Assembly: GCF_048564905.1 (NCBI RefSeq)
Contig: NC_133013.1
Coordinates: forward strand, 26,177,605-26,241,604
DNA length: 64,000 nucleotides
From: Vicugna pacos
Lineage: Eukaryota; Chordata; Mammalia; Artiodactyla; Camelidae
Direction of reading: 5' to 3'
Shown: one piece after another, positions 36,366 through 50,034 of the stretch
Numbering within the stretch: the stretch's first letter is position 1
How the letters are laid out: every line of letters begins with the position of its first letter
Notes under the pieces: model-generated
Told to the model about the DNA's origin: nothing
Seen by the model: only the letters and a program-made list of their open reading frames with translations
Databases searched by the model: none
Program-made: the position numbers and the translations under genes

Positions 36366-37639
36366 GATGGGTGAATGGAAGGACCAGTAGTTGAAGAGCA
36401 CGTGGATGGGAAAAGGTTGCAGTGCTTTTTTCAAGATATGAGGGCCCTGAACATATTTATGTGCTTGTGAGAAGGTACCAAGGCAGGAGACAATAAGTCC
36501 CCTGAGAGGGAAGGGGTATGACACCTGGCACATAGCAATCTCTGAGAAGGTGGAGAGGGACAGGATTTGCGGCCTGGGGAGGACCACTCCTTCCCTGGGC
36601 TGGGGGGAAGGAGCTGATGATGGGGTAATAAGGATGAGAGATAGGAAATCACTGAGGTTCCACTGAAGGCCTTATTTCTCCCCTGTGAAGCAGAGGCAGG
36701 AACACCTGCTAAGAGCAAAGGGAGTAAGAGCAGGTGGAGCCTGAGATGAGGGGTGAAGATTTTGGGTTAGTGACAATGGAATGAGAGAGACTGATCCTCT
36801 GGGACACACAGCGTGGTTTTAAAACAGTGAAGAAAGATCACAGTTTGAAACAGCAATGATCACGTACCCTCTCCCCACCCCACCCCCCATCTGTTTTAGG
36901 GGTTGCAGGCAAGATACAGTAGGGCAGAGTGCTGCTGTGGGGAGGCAGGGATCCAGGTGCCCAGGTTCAGAGTCTGTGCCCTGCCTCATGACCCGTCTCT
37001 CTTCAGCTGCTCCCCCGCCGTGACTGAGGCCCCCTGACCCCGTCTGGTCCCGAGGTCTGGCTTCCTCATGACTGTAATTCCACCTAAGTGTGGCAGGACG
37101 GGTCCCTGGGAGGCAGACTCCGAGATGGAGATTAGCATGCAGGAAGCTTGTTAGGGATGCTCTTGGGCTCAAGGCCTGAGGAAGAAGAGGGAAGGAAACA
37201 ACTGGGCTGAGGAGAAGCTGGGCCACAATACAGGGCCCACAATGGCCTCAGCCAACCCATGGGGCACTCTGAAGCTGGGACGACCTCTTTAGAGTCGTCC
37301 TGTGTTGGGCCCAGGGCTGGCCTTTAGTGCTCAAGCACCGTTCAGCTGTGGGATGTGGGTCTGCTAGGAAGGCAGAATGGCTCGACCCAGGTTACTTTCT
37401 TTAGCAGAAGCAACTCCCAAAGAAGACTTAAAGCTGAGAGTCACCTTCCAGCAGTGCTCCTGGAAGCTGGGAGAACAAGTTCCTCAGTCGCGAAGGGGGA
37501 TCCCAGCAGGACACCACAGCCTCTGCCATGGTAATACGTGCTTCGTTAGCCCTCGCTCTGTCCCTGACCCAGGGTCTCCCTCAGACTCCGTGCGGGGCTT
37601 AGAAGCTTCAGGAACTTACCTGAGGCACCTGCGTACAGG

Positions 37640-37770
37640 TATCCGACTCCTGCAAAGGAGCAAGCGCCTTGGATTCTAATCCTAGGTCGGCCACTGACTC
37701 ACTATGTGATGTCAGACAAGTCTCTGGCCTCTCAGCCTCGGTTTCCCCACCTGCCTATGAGGTTTGAGCT
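37640..37770 (+). repeat. MIR SINE fossil
   Basis: The MIR core is present as GGCCACTGACTCACTATGTG and CTCAGCCTCGGTTTCCCCAC. Confidence 0.65.
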
Positions 37771-39529
37771 GAGGTCCTCAGCCGACAGTCTATGGCTTTA
37801 TGATGCTTAAAATCGTGGGTGGCAAGGAGTTAAGCCGATCTGTGCCTCATTCTTGGACCTCCAAGGCCACACCACCACCCCAGCCCTCTCCCTTCTAGAG
37901 CTGCCCGGGCCAAGTCTTTGTGGGCAGGGATCACAGGCTGAATAATCCAAATCCAAGGTTAGATTTAGGAGAGAGTGAGCATCCTGGGGCTCCTTCCAAC
38001 CCCCTCAAGCCTTCGCAGAGTGGATTTTAGCTCTTCCCAGGAGTGGTCATGATTTCTGCCCCTGCAAAGAGACACACCCTTGAGCTTTTGATAGGAGAGA
38101 TTCTTGGAGGTCATTGAGTTGATCACCCTGTTTTCTGTCATCATAGGCCACATGAGACACCCCCCTCTCCTGGGGAGTTATCATCTCACGTTAGTCATTA
38201 GCAGCTTCTGGGGACAACAGGGCCTTTGAAACACCGGAAGGCAAGATAAAAGTAAGCTGGAAGTCTGTATTTGCTTTGGGAATAACAAGAACTCCTGAAA
38301 TGATCCTCCACTCCGCACGCCCCACCCTCTGCCAGCAGGTTTACGTGTCTCAGGATAGCCCTCTGCTCCCCCAGCTCAGCTGCTCGTTTTTGGAATTGTT
38401 TCTGTAGATGGTTTATGCTTTTCCTCTAAAAGGAAATAGTCTTTACTCCTCAGCTCCCCGACTTGCTCCCTGACTACTCGTGACCACGGTGAGCTCAGGG
38501 CGAATGTGGTGTCTCCACCCGCATCTCTGCACTACTGGGAAGGTAAAGAAGAAAGCAGGCCAGCCGACAGCCGACAGCCGGGCCTGGTGCTCGGGGCCGC
38601 AGCACGCTAGGTGGGGAGAGGGCTTCACATACTGTCTAGGGGACAGCACGTGTTACAGAGGGGAAAGCCAGGCAGCAGGAGGATGAGAGCCCACCTTCCT
38701 ACCAAGGAGGAGAGCCTTCAGAAGACAAGGAGGAAGGCTTTCAGAACCTTGGTCTTGCTTTTAAAATGACAGAGTCAACATACAAACAATTCTTGAAATA
38801 ACCAATACATAACAGAAATAGAAAGTAAGATGAGGCGCCACTAGCAGACCAGAAATTGTGGGAGATTTCTAGGTGATGGAAAGCAGATGGAGGTTTCACA
38901 TGGCTATCTTGATGCTGAGTTAAGTGCATGGAAGGCTCCCTCCCCCAGAGAATTATTGAGAGAAGGGGGGATGTATCCCAGAACCCAACTCCGGAGAAAC
39001 AGAAGCCAGACAGGTTCCAGTCTGGGTGAATACTGCCGATGAGAGGTGGAGAAGGTCAGCTATCATGGACAGATGAGAATCTGGGCGAAGACTCTAGTTG
39101 TGGATTTTCCCTCCTTCATCATTCTGCAGGTGTATGGTAGCCTGCCCTTTCATCTCTGTGGGCAGAAAACATCCGCATGGTACCAGCTGGAAATGGCAAG
39201 GGAACCTCACGGTAGTGCTGGAGCCAGCTAGGGTGAGAAATAGATTCCACAAACAGAGGCTGGCGGGTGGCCACTGAGCTGTCTCTCCTTCCTCTTCCAC
39301 CCCTTGATTGGGATAAATGACTATGCAGAGGAAAGAGGAGTGATTAGGGCAAAGCTCAGAGAGGTTCCGTGGGAGGCGCAGTTCTCTGGCTTATCTCTGG
39401 GCATCGACAAACAGGGGGCAGAAGCTCAGAGGCTCTGCACCCCGAGGCACTCCCCTCGTAGCTTCACCTGGAGGAGCCAAAGCAGGAACCGGATCTTTAA
39501 TCTCACTCCTCCTCCCAAAGTACACATTA

Positions 39530-40010
39530 TTGGCCAAGAGAGCCGACACTACCAACAACATGAATTCAAAGCCAAAAGCGACCCACAAATGAATGACTCT
39601 AGCAGAAGAAATAAAATGAACAGATGGGGCAGAAGAAGAATTTACATTCAGGACAATACAGATCTTCAAGACTTAAGGGAGAACATTGTAAATATAAAGC
39701 AACAGGAGCAATTATTTTAAAAATAACTAGAAATGTTGGGAATGACACATATTATTGAAACAAATCACTCAGTAGTTGGGTTAAACAGCAGGATGTATTC
39801 AGCTGAAGAACAGACGAGGAAGCTGGAAGATGAGGCAGAGGACAAAAGCCAGCATAGTAAATGTCAGGCAGGATACAGAGACGGGAAAGATAAAGAAAAG
39901 TTGAGAGGTATGGATGACAAACTGGAATGGATGACATCCATTTAACTGGAGTCTCAGAAGAAGAAAAAGAAACAGAAGCTATTCTAAGATACAATGTCCA
40001 ATTGTTTTCC
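39530..40010 (+). mobile_element. HAL1/L1 ORF1-like fragment
   Basis: A purine-rich, Lys/Glu-coding stretch contains GAATTCAAAGCCAAAAGCGA, TTCAGCTGAAGAACAGACGA and TGGAGTCTCAGAAGAAGAAA. It resembles the ORF1 part of HAL1 or old L1 elements. The subfamily was not determined. Confidence 0.55.
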
Positions 40011-40529
40011 ACAATGAAAGACGTGGGGCCTTTGAGAAGAGCCCTTTAAACACAGCCTGTCTCCTCTCCCAGAACACTTGCTGGCGGCTTGAGTGGCCCA
40101 GGAGGGTGGGGCTGGGTACGTGCAGCGGGGAGCGTGCAGGATCACAGGGTGAGGCTTCCCACAGGCTCACAGTGCTTAGGAGATGAAGTCCTGCTAGCGG
40201 GAGGGGGTTTGTGTCAAACACACGGCTGGTCTCCCTCGCATATTTGCCAAATTTTGAAGCTGTCTCATTTGGGAGGCTAAAGAGCTAAGCTCAAACCTCT
40301 GAAAGACATAAATGAATTTCCCACAGTGTCTCACGGCTAAAGAAGTAGAGACTTGACTAGCTCTCAGTCAAACCCATGCGGGAGTGATGTCTTCTAGACC
40401 CTCCCGGGGACCCTTAACAGGCGACAAGAAGGTGACAGGAACCACAGTGAAAGTGGACAAAGGATGTGAAATATTTATTAGTTCCACTCATCATTTTTAT
40501 GTCTGATTCTCCTCGCGGTGCACTTTCCT

Positions 40530-40860
40530 GTCTCCGTGAAGTCATGTGTGCCATGTAACTTGCTTAGTCGATGAGATTTCAGTGGAAGTGACAAGTGTCA
40601 GAAGCTTAAAGTCCTTAAGTGATTCTGCAGAAGCAGAGCCATTGTGCAGTTTACCACATTCTTTCCCTTTGGGGTGATAGCAAGCAAAGTTAGAGATAGT
40701 GGTGACTCCATTAGCCTGGGTTTCCGAGTGGCTCTGATAAGCGCAGACTCCTGCTGACTTGCAATGACCCAGAAATACTCCTTTGTGACTTTAAGCTGTT
40801 AAGACTTCATGGTTGTCTGTCACTCTGGCATAATTTAGTCTATCCTGACTGATACAGAAG
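40530..40860 (+). repeat. Ancient interspersed repeat, family not named
   Basis: A GTGTGCCATGTAACTTGC ... TCGATGAGATTTCAGTGG start and a TCCTGACTGATACAG end mark the same kind of repeat as 16700-17060 and 42590-42960. Confidence 0.45.
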
Positions 40861-41368
40861 TGGGGGTCCCACCAAACAATATAATCTAAAATATGTGACA
40901 GTGGCTGAGGAGCTGGTCATCAGGTGGTGAGGAAACTGTGAGCAGATGCGGAAGGATAGCAATTCACATTACGCAGAGGCAAAATATTGGATCAAGCTGC
41001 CACCTGCAACACCTGGAAGGCAGATCTTACACCCAACAAGCTTTTAACCCTAAGGGAAAGGAAGAGAGTAGCGAGCATTCGTTTCTGTTGACTGCATCTG
41101 AAATAAGCTCAGGAAATAATGGGCACATTTCCAAGTGGCAGTGGAGGGAAATTGAGAAGGACCAGAAAACTGGGGTCTTTGCGCAGTTGGAAATGATAAC
41201 TGCTTCTCAACCCGAACAAGTGAAAGGAAAACTGAGAAGGGCCAGTTAAAATCTCAGCCTTTGGGGAAGGATTAAATCAAGTTTATGGCCATTTCACCCA
41301 CGGATAGGAATTTTGAATGGGTACACTGTCTCAAAGTGAGGGTCTAGCTAAAGGTGAGGTATTCAGCA

Positions 41369-41402
41369 ATTTCTTTCTTTTTTTCTTTTTCTTTTCTTTT
41401 TA
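41369..41402. repeat. Polypyrimidine run
   Basis: A CT-rich run built from TTTCTTTC/TTTTCTTT units, low complexity. Confidence 0.75.
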
Positions 41403-42589
41403 GCAATTCCTTTTAATTTGACAAAATAGTTCTGGAAAAAGAGACTAAATGTGCGGCTCTTCCACAAAAGCTGAACACCTTACCAGCAATTAAGTAAAAG
41501 GGAAAAAGCGGGGAATGGGGTGGGAAAGAAAAGTAGCTAATCCAAGAAGTTTGGTTAGAAAGTAACTGCGGATGAGCTCTGCCACGTGGAGCTGGCTGCA
41601 GAGAAACACACAGGAAGGCTGTTAAGTGTTTACAGAGCATTGTATTGCCAAAGAAATTGCAAGTGTAAACTTTAAAAATCTGTGACCCTTTGAACCTTAA
41701 AGTGACTCTAAGGTTCCCAACCATCAATGGGCAGGAAATGTGCTGATGGCTACATCAGATAAGGCCAAAGAGGATGATGGAGGGGAAAGAATCTTCCAGA
41801 AGGTCATGAAGGGGTTACGGAGAGTAAAGGATGAGGTAGCTACTCCCAGAGCAGGAACTCAGAGTCAAAGCAAAGAATATATGTTAGAAGGTAGATAATG
41901 ACTGTGTGGAATATGTAGGAAGCCAAAACATGTCACCCTCAAGTATGCCACGTTGGCATAAGGATTACACTGAGTTGAAGGCAACTGAGAAGAACTGAAC
42001 ACAAGAAGAGCTCCCTGTCCTCTTCCTACCTGCCTAAAAGCATGACATAAATGTTCAAAGATGCCCTCCTTTCTTCTCTACTAGAAAAGACAAGAGTTAA
42101 TCACTAGAGGTGATTTAGACCCTCTCAGCTGGGGGCTCTGGAGGAATCTACATAACAAATTTACTAACTAGCTTCTATCTGCCATTAGTTTCCTATATAT
42201 TTACCTTCCCATCATTTGTCCTGGGAACCCTGAAAGATGGTTTCCTTTGTCCTGTCATTTCTCTACAGGTTTACTGTTCTTTGTGGAAGATGCTGTGTAA
42301 GCTGGGGTTCTAAGCCCCCCCTTTAAGCTACTCTCCCTGAATCTCTCCCATGTATATAGGATATTCATGTGAATAGCCTTCTGTGTGTTTTTCTCTTGTT
42401 ATTCTGTCCTTTGTTACAGGAGCCCTAGCAGAGAACCAAGAAGAGGAGAAGGAAAAAACATTTCCCTCCTCTACAATGTTTACGCATTTCCCTTCGGTTA
42501 GGGAAGAAGTGTACTTTTTATGAGGGGAAGAAAACCAACTGAATGTTTGTTGACCAGAAGGATAGATGATGGTTGTTCTCCAAATATTT

Positions 42590-42960
42590 TCACTTCTCCT
42601 CCATCTGGACACACAGCAGGATTTTATTTTCCCATATTCTTGAAGTTAAATGTGGCCATGTAACCAGCTATGGCAATGAAATGTGAGTGGAAATGACTTG
42701 TGCCATTTCTGGGTGGGAATTCCAGAGCCAATGCATGGTTCGCCATGTTCTCTTTCCCTCTGGGATAATGACTGGCAGTGTCCGAGATTACGGCTGCCTC
42801 ATCACCTTGGGTGCCTGAGTGGCTGAGGACTGGAGGTCCTCTGACAAGCCACTATGGGCAGGGAAGAAACATTGCTTCTTTCAAGCCAACAAGAACTCTT
42901 TGGCTGTTTGTTAGAGCAGCATAACCAAGCATACCCTGGCTAATATCATAGGCAATTTGT
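42590..42960 (+). repeat. Ancient interspersed repeat, family not named
   Basis: AATGTGGCCATGTAACCAGC, AATGAAATGTGAGTGGAAAT and TTTGTTAGAGCAGCATAACC mark a sibling of 40530-40860. Degraded. Confidence 0.45.
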
Positions 42961-43330
42961 AGAGGGGGAAGTCCAAGCGGTCAACATGTATATAGGAAGA
43001 GATGCTCGAGAAATATAAATTAAAACAGCAGTGAAATACTACTTCATGTCCATCAGATGGGCAAAAATTAGAAAACAGAAAAATAGCGAGTATTGAAATA
43101 CATGGGGAAATGGGGATCTCTATGAAGTGGGAGCAGAGAGCTGGAGGTAACTTAGGTACCCAACACCAAGAATAAATAAATAAATGTAGTGGAAGATTGT
43201 AATGGATTACCAGGTTGCATTTTAAAGCGTTAATTGTATATTGATAGAATATCATGGATATATATTTAAAACACAATGTTGACTGAAAAGGGAAATAAAT
43301 CTTTTAGGGCCATTTATATAAGTTAAGAAT
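42960..43330 (+). mobile_element. Old L1 ORF2-end fragment, sense
   Basis: AATATAAATTAAAACAGCAG, GAAATACTACTTCATGTCCA, TCAGATGGGCAAAAATTAGA and GGCCATTTATATAAGTTAAG follow an old L1 near its 3' end. Confidence 0.65.
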
Positions 43331-43417
43331 ATAAACATACATGAAGTAAAAATTCATCTTTCCTGTAAAGAATAGGCGTTGAAGCATGAAGACCAAAATA
43401 AACAGTAATACTAGGAC

Positions 43418-43447
43418 CGATGATGATGGTGATGGTGATGAGGATGG
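43418..43447. repeat. (GAT/GGT)n short tandem repeat
   Basis: About 30 bp of imperfect GATGGT/GATGAT units. Confidence 0.7.
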
Positions 43448-45479
43448 AATACTGTAGACTGATGATAACTGATTGCTATGAATTGAAGATTAATTCAATC
43501 CAATGCACTGGAGAGCCACATAAGCAAAGATCAGTTTACAAAGATATCATTCAATTGATGGAGAAAGCACAGAGGAGCAGTTTGCATCCTAAACAAATAT
43601 AGCAGAGATTGGAAACATAAGTTAGAGATGCTTTTTCTCAAAGAGCTTCAAGGCATCAAGGGCAGGGAACAGGAGTGGACCGTGGATAACTAATTAAAGG
43701 TCTGCCCTGGAAAACAGAGCCAGTCATCATCCCTTCTCTCTCTATATAGGGCAGCTGGCTGCAGTGTTTGGCCCCAGGATAAAGCCATGATTACCACTCT
43801 CTAATCAAATTGGAAAATCGGCCCGAGGGGCACTCTGAGTCATGTCTTGGGACCAGAGAATCAGATTAGGCCCGAGACCAATTCTGTAAATTCACAACAT
43901 AAATGGAGAAACAGAAGAAAGACAATTTTTAAATGCAGCTCACTCCTGATTAAAATAAACACTCTTCTTTAGAGGACAGTTTTCCTTTTTTCATCCACTG
44001 TGTGAGCTTTTCTGACTGTCCCTGACCTAGAGTCTTTCATCAATCCTGCAATGAAGGAGAGAGAGGCCAGTTGTGGAAACAGAGCTTCGATTATTAAGAG
44101 GATGAATATAAGCTATATCTCAACCTTAGTCTTGCATTAAAAAATATAAATGGACAATTAAGAATCACTAGGCGTTAGGAAAACCAACAGCATGAAAGAG
44201 AAGGGCCAAGGTTAACAAGTAGGACATTCAGCCCTGGAGGAAACAAGGTTAATTCAGGAAACAGAGAACTTAAAAAAATACTTTTTTAAAGTGAGTTAGT
44301 GTCCTTGGAGATAATCAAGAGCAACCTGCATCTATAAAGCGAGAATACACTGTTATGAAAAGGTAGCAATAAGAAAACTAAAGAAATACTGACATTAAAA
44401 AGGAAAAAAAATATTGGGCAAGCATTCAACATTGTTTTCCACGTAAAACATTATTTTGTCTCTAAGAAACAGAAACTGGCTTAACCAATAGGGAAACAAA
44501 GTCCAGATGCAGGGATTCCAGAATTTGTTGGTTCATTAACTCTAGGATACCAGCTGGAGCCCAGGTTCTTTCTGCATTTCTGCTCTGCCATCTTAGCATT
44601 GGCTTCAGCCTCAGGTGATAGCAAGATGGCTGCCACAATTTTGGGTGGGATATCTACCTATGACAATGTCCAGAGGAAGAAGAAGGACTGTGTTTTCTGT
44701 GTTTCTTCCTTTCTATTCACAAGATAACTCTTACCAGAAGCCCTTCGCTAATTTATCCTCATGTCACATTACCCAGAATTGAGTCATGTTTCTGAGCCAA
44801 TCGCTAGCAAAGTGAATGAAATTACTAATCGCCTGGTTGGAATGTGATCTGGGGACTCCACCAGTGCTCACTGCAGTATTTCCTATAGTGTTCACAAGAG
44901 GGCAGAAGTCTTACTAAGATGACACTGTGACAGATCTAGAAGCCAGTCACTTCGTATTAGAATAATTTAATAATTAGATCAATAGGATCCAACAAAAATG
45001 TCTTCCAGAAGAGAAGTAGAATAGATTCCAAGCAAAAATGATTGATAAGAAGCTGGAAGAGCCGAGTGGTGTATTAGTTTTCTCAACAAGAGAGGCTGGC
45101 AATTAGAAATTCTAGGAAAGAATGTGCATGAGAAAGCTGTGGTCCAAAGAGGAAGCAAAAGAAAATCTATCCGACCTGAACTTCTTCAAGCATCACAGGT
45201 TCATACTACTGATCTTGTAAAGAAGGAAATGTGAGTCGATCACACAGCATAGGACTGATAGAAGGAAGACAAACATTGTGAGTCCTAATATTGCCCCAGC
45301 GTACTGTTTTGAGGCAGCTTTCTGGGTGTAGGGAGGGAGAACTCAAGCAGAATTGGTATTGCTAAGACAGATTTGGAGAGGCTGTGGTGGCTAGAATTTG
45401 GGGGGCACTATGCTGGAAAGGAGGAAGCTGCCTACAGAGAAGGCTCCAGACAGCTGCAGAAGGATCCTCAAGACAGTCT

Positions 45480-46860
45480 TTGGCTGAGTGCTAATCTGCA
45501 CATGATTGGGGTGAAACTCCAGGAGGCTGGGAAATAACCACTGGAAAGCTTTAGGCTAAATAGTTGCTGGATCTCACACACAGTGGGGAATAGGTTTTGT
45601 TCCCACCAGCCAGAGTGAAGAGACTTTGTACTATGTGGGGCCTCCTCAGAAGAACACCTTAATAGAAGAAGGTTTAAGTAAACCTGGGGAAGCAGCTGCT
45701 CTGATGCTATGAGAACACAGAAGAGCAAGCTTCAAAATGATCAAACTTATCCACAATAATTTAACTGCACGTCAAAGCAAAGCCCAACACTCTTCAAAGA
45801 AATACAACAAAAAGCAACATAAAACATGTTACCGTGTAGAGCATGCAATGAAAATGATCAGGCATGCAAATAAGCAAGAAAACATGACATACACCCAGAA
45901 GAAAAACTGACCAACAGAAACAAACCCAGGAAAGACAGAGATGATGGAAACAGGGGGCAAGGACCTTAAAGTAGCTATTCTCACTCTTACGAATACCTTC
46001 AAGATGGAAAGGAAGAGATAATGAGGAGACACATGGAAAATACAAGAAGACCCAAATGGAACTTCTAGAGATGAAAAACAACAATGTACATGAAATCTGT
46101 CCGGGGGTGGATTAAGAGCGGATTAAACACTGGAGAAAAGAGAGAGAGAGAGAGAGAGAAGCAAATGTGAAGACAAAGCAACAAAAACTATCCAAAGTGA
46201 AAGCAAAAATGAACCGATTCTAGTGATCCTATGAGATACTTTTAAGTGATCTAGCGTAGGTATAATTTGAATTGCAGAGGAGTGGGGAACAGACACCCAT
46301 TAGAAGAAATAATGGCTAATTTTCTAAATGTGATGAAAGCTGCAAACCTATAGAGCCAAGAAGCTCAACGAACTTCAAGTATAAGAAACAAAGTCACAAA
46401 CGCCAAGGCGCATTATAATTGAATTGCAGAGAAAACAGTGATAAAGAGAAAATTTTAACAGCAGCCAGAAAAAAAAAAAAAAGACGTATGTTCAGAGGAA
46501 CAACAGCAAGACTTACAGATCTACCATCAGCAATCAAGGAAACTAGACCATACGCAATGACATCTTTAATGAATTGGGAAAAAAAATCTGTCAGTTTGGA
46601 ATTTTGTACCTGACAAAAATACCTTTCAAAGGAGAAGCGAAACAAAAACTTTCTCAGACACAGAAAAGCCTACAAGATTCACCACCAATAAACCAGCACT
46701 GTAACAAATGTCAAAGAAGTTGTTCAGGCAGAAAGAATGATGCCAGATGGAAGTTTGAAGGGTTCTAGAAATGGTAACTATGTAGGTATAAACATAATAA
46801 ATACTTTTTCTCGTTTTTTAACCTTTTAAATTGTAATAGACTATTCAAAAATATTTTAAA
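45480..46860 (+). mobile_element. HAL1/L1M ORF1 region, sense
   Basis: ORF1-like sequence runs in order: GAAGAAATAATGGCTAATTT, AAGCTCAACGAACTTCAAGT, TTAACAGCAGCCAGAAAAAA, GACAAAAATACCTTTCAAAG and AAGAAGTTGTTCAGGCAGAA, then GATGCCAGATGGAAGTTTG. It runs on into the AT-rich sequence that normally follows ORF1. The left boundary is approximate. Frames are broken. A GAGAGA run sits at about 46139-46160. Confidence 0.7.
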
Positions 46861-46864
46861 CCTC

Positions 46865-48030
46865 CATTATAATCTCTCGTGTTATTTGCAAGTATGATGT
46901 TCAATTTCCACTTATTTGGAGAATTTTCCCAGATATCTTTCTCTCATTGATTTGCAGCATATTCCATTGTATGATCACTTTTAAATTTGTTGCTTTATAG
47001 CCTGAAACATAGGTTATCCTAGTGAATGCTGCATGTGCACTTGGAAAGAATGTGTACTCTGCTACTACCAGATAGAGTGTCCTACGAAAGCCTTAAGGTC
47101 CAGGAGATGGTTAGTGTCATACAAGTCTTCTGTATCCTTACAGACTTCTCCGTCTACTTGTTCTGTCAATCAATGAAAGAGATGTGTTAAAATCTCTAAT
47201 TGTGGACTTGTCTCTTTCAACGTTCAGTTTTATCAGATTTTGTTCCAGGTATTATAAAGCTCTGCTTTCATGCACACGTCATTTCAGGTTGCTACGTGTT
47301 CTTGGTAAATTGACCCCATTATGCTATGTTTCCATTATTCCCTGATAATATTTATTCTTCGGAAATCTATTTTGTCTGATATTAATACAGCCATTCCAAT
47401 TTTCCTTAAATTTGTGTCTGCATGGAATACTTTTCTGATTCTTTTACTTTAAACTTATCTGTGTCTTTATGTTTGAAATGGCTTTTTTATGGACAACATA
47501 TAGTTGGGTCTTGTTTTTTGTTTTATCCAAACAGATAATCTCTGTCTTTCAATTGGAGTGCTTAACCTATTTAATATAACTATTAACTTGGTTGAGTTTT
47601 AATCTATCCCATTACTATTTGTTTTCTATTTGATCCATTTTTTCTTTGTTAATTTTCCCTCTTTCCTGCCTTCTTTTGGATTAATTGAATATATTTTAAG
47701 ATTCCATTTTATTATCACCGTTGTTTATTATCTCTGTCTCCTTTTTTAGTAGTTGCTCCACTGTCTTTAGTTGATCACAGATTTCCTCCACACAATATTA
47801 TATCGCTTCATGTAAAAATGTAAGAAACTTAATGGAATACTTCTCTTGTCCCACTCATGCCCTTTCTACAGCTTTTGTTATAAAATTTACTTCTACATAA
47901 GTAGTAAACCCCATAATATATTATTGTTTTCACTTCAGACAGCCAATTATCTTTTAAAGATAGTTAAAAATGAGAAAAAGACTTTTATGTTTACTCATAA
48001 ATTTATTATTTCCAAAGGACTTTCTCTATT
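46865..48030 (-). mobile_element. Old L1 ORF2 5' part, antisense
   Basis: The plus strand is antisense to the L1 endonuclease region (TTGGAAAGAATGTGTACTCT, GTTAAAATCTCTAATTGTGG, ATCTATTTTGTCTGATATTA). Its right end, near 47860-48010, is antisense inter-ORF sequence. It directly adjoins a sense ORF2 3' part. Confidence 0.7.
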
Positions 48031-48388
48031 TGATTTTAAGAGTTGGAATAAACTTACAGTAGTTGAGACATTGTGGTTTGGTAGAAGACTAGACATAGAA
48101 ATCAATGGAACAGAAGAGTCCAGAAACAGATGACACATATATGGACAACTTCGCAGTACCGGGGCCAAGGTAATTCAATGGGAATATGACAGTATTGTCA
48201 ACAACTGGCATTAAAAAAAAAAATCTTGACCCTTACTTCATACTATATGCAAAAACTAACTCTGAGTGGATCATAGACATAACTGTAAGGCTTCTAGAAC
48301 AAAGCATAGGAGAAAAATCTTTATAACTTTGGGTTAGGCAGAAATTTCTTAGGCACAAAAACATAAACGTTGAAAGAATAAGTTGTTA

Positions 48389-48450
48389 GGAAATTGATAC
48401 AACACTGTAAACTGATTATACTTAAATTTTTAGAAATCTAAAAAAAAAGA
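48389..48450 (+). mobile_element. 62-bp L1 3' end nested in older L1
   Basis: GGAAATTGATACAACACTGT, AAACTGATTATACTTAAAT and an A-rich end form a severely 5'-truncated young L1. It is flanked by GAATAAGTTGTTA (48376-48388) and GAATATGTTGATA (48451-48463), a 13-bp target-site duplication with two mismatches. Confidence 0.8.
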
Positions 48451-49281
48451 GAATATGTTGATAAATGGATTCAAACAAAGTTAAAACTTTTGATTTTCGA
48501 AAGATACTCTTATGAAAGTGAATACCAGGGCACAGAATGGAAGAAAATGTATGTAAAACACATCTGATAAAGATTTATATTTAGAATACATATATACCGC
48601 TCAATAATAAGACAAACAACTCAATTAAAAATAGGCAATAGATGCTAATAGGTATTTCACCAAAGAAGATATGAGGGTTGTCAATAAGTACATAAAGAGA
48701 TGTTCAATATCACATATCAAGAGGGAAACACAAATTAAAACCACATTGATAGCACATACCTGTTAGAATGACTTAAATTTAAAAGACTGCCCTTGCCAAG
48801 TATTAGTGTGGAAGAGCTGGAACTCTCAGACACTGTCGGGAACGTGGTGGTGTAACCGACTTTTGAAAACAGTTTGGCAGTTTCTTAAAAGTGAATCATA
48901 TGCCTACCTACGATCCAATCATTCCACACCTGGGCATTTACCCAAGAGACGTGAAAGCATATGTCCACACAAAGTCTTTTACGTGAATGTTTCTGCAGCT
49001 TTAATTGTAATAGGCATTACCTGGTAACAGCCCAAAAGTTCATCAACAGGTGAATGGATAAACCAATTGTGATTTATCTATACGATGAATTACTACTCAG
49101 AATAAAACACAACAAACTGTTGACACACACAACAGCGTGGATGACTCTCGAAATAGTTATGCTGAGTGAAAGCAACTGCCAAAACTAATGCATATTATAT
49201 GACTCCATTTATATAAAACTCTAAAAGAAGCAAATTTACAGTGACAGACAGGAGCAGATCAGTGGCTACCTGGGGAGGTAG

Positions 49282-49293
49282 GCGGGGGGGGGG
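49282..49293. repeat. Poly-G run
   Basis: A run of about eleven G residues within a G-rich stretch of the old L1 3' UTR. Confidence 0.7.
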
Positions 49294-50034
49294 GAGGAGG
49301 TGGGAGGAGAGATTATAAAGAGGCACATGGAAATTTCCAGGGTGATGAACGGTGATGATTTCACTGGTATATAAATGTCAAAACTTATTAAATTGTACAC
49401 TTTAAATCTGTGCAGTTTGTTGTCTGTTAATTATACCTTAATAAAACTGTCTGACATTTATTGACACTCTGTGCCATTTACTATACTAGACACTGGAGAA
49501 TAAGACAGTCAATAATGCTCCTTGAGGAGCTCACAGTGGAGAGGGAACATTGTTTCTTTTTTGTCAGCTTCATCCTCTCTCTGCAGCCTGGCGTCTCACA
49601 CGTGGCAGGATGTCTGGCCACTGGCACCTGACATCTCATAGCTTATATCACTGAGGAGAGAGAAACTGACTCTCAAATTTTAATCCAAAACTTTCCCAGG
49701 GCTTCTGGGTAGCCTGGCTGGAGCCTGGTGACCTTCCTTGAACTGAACAGTGGAAAAGAGTCTTACAAGAATGGAGTGGTCAGTCCAATTACAGCCATGT
49801 AGATCTGAGTAGTATTTCTCAGGAAAAAGGAATAATACCAAGGAGATACTGCTGTTACAACTATAATCAATCATTAATATGGAAACACCAGAAATGAGTT
49901 TCCCCATTCATTCTCAACGGTGGAAAGATCATTGACCTAGAAGCATCTCGGACATTCTGGCACTAGCCACGGAGTCACAGACTGTATTCCTTTTAAAACC
50001 AGAACCTATTAACCCCCTTTAAAGACCCTAATTC

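Larger units (their letters stand above)
48035..49445 (+). mobile_element. Old L1 ORF2 3' part, sense
   Basis: Sense ORF2-end marks follow in order: GAAATCAATGGAACAGAAGA, ACTCTGAGTGGATCATAGAC, CAAAGAAGATATGAGGGTTG, ACCTGGGCATTTACCCAAGA and ACAGGTGAATGGATAAACCA. It may be the 3' half of the same insertion as 46865-48030. A tiny young L1 end is nested at 48389-48450. Confidence 0.8.
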
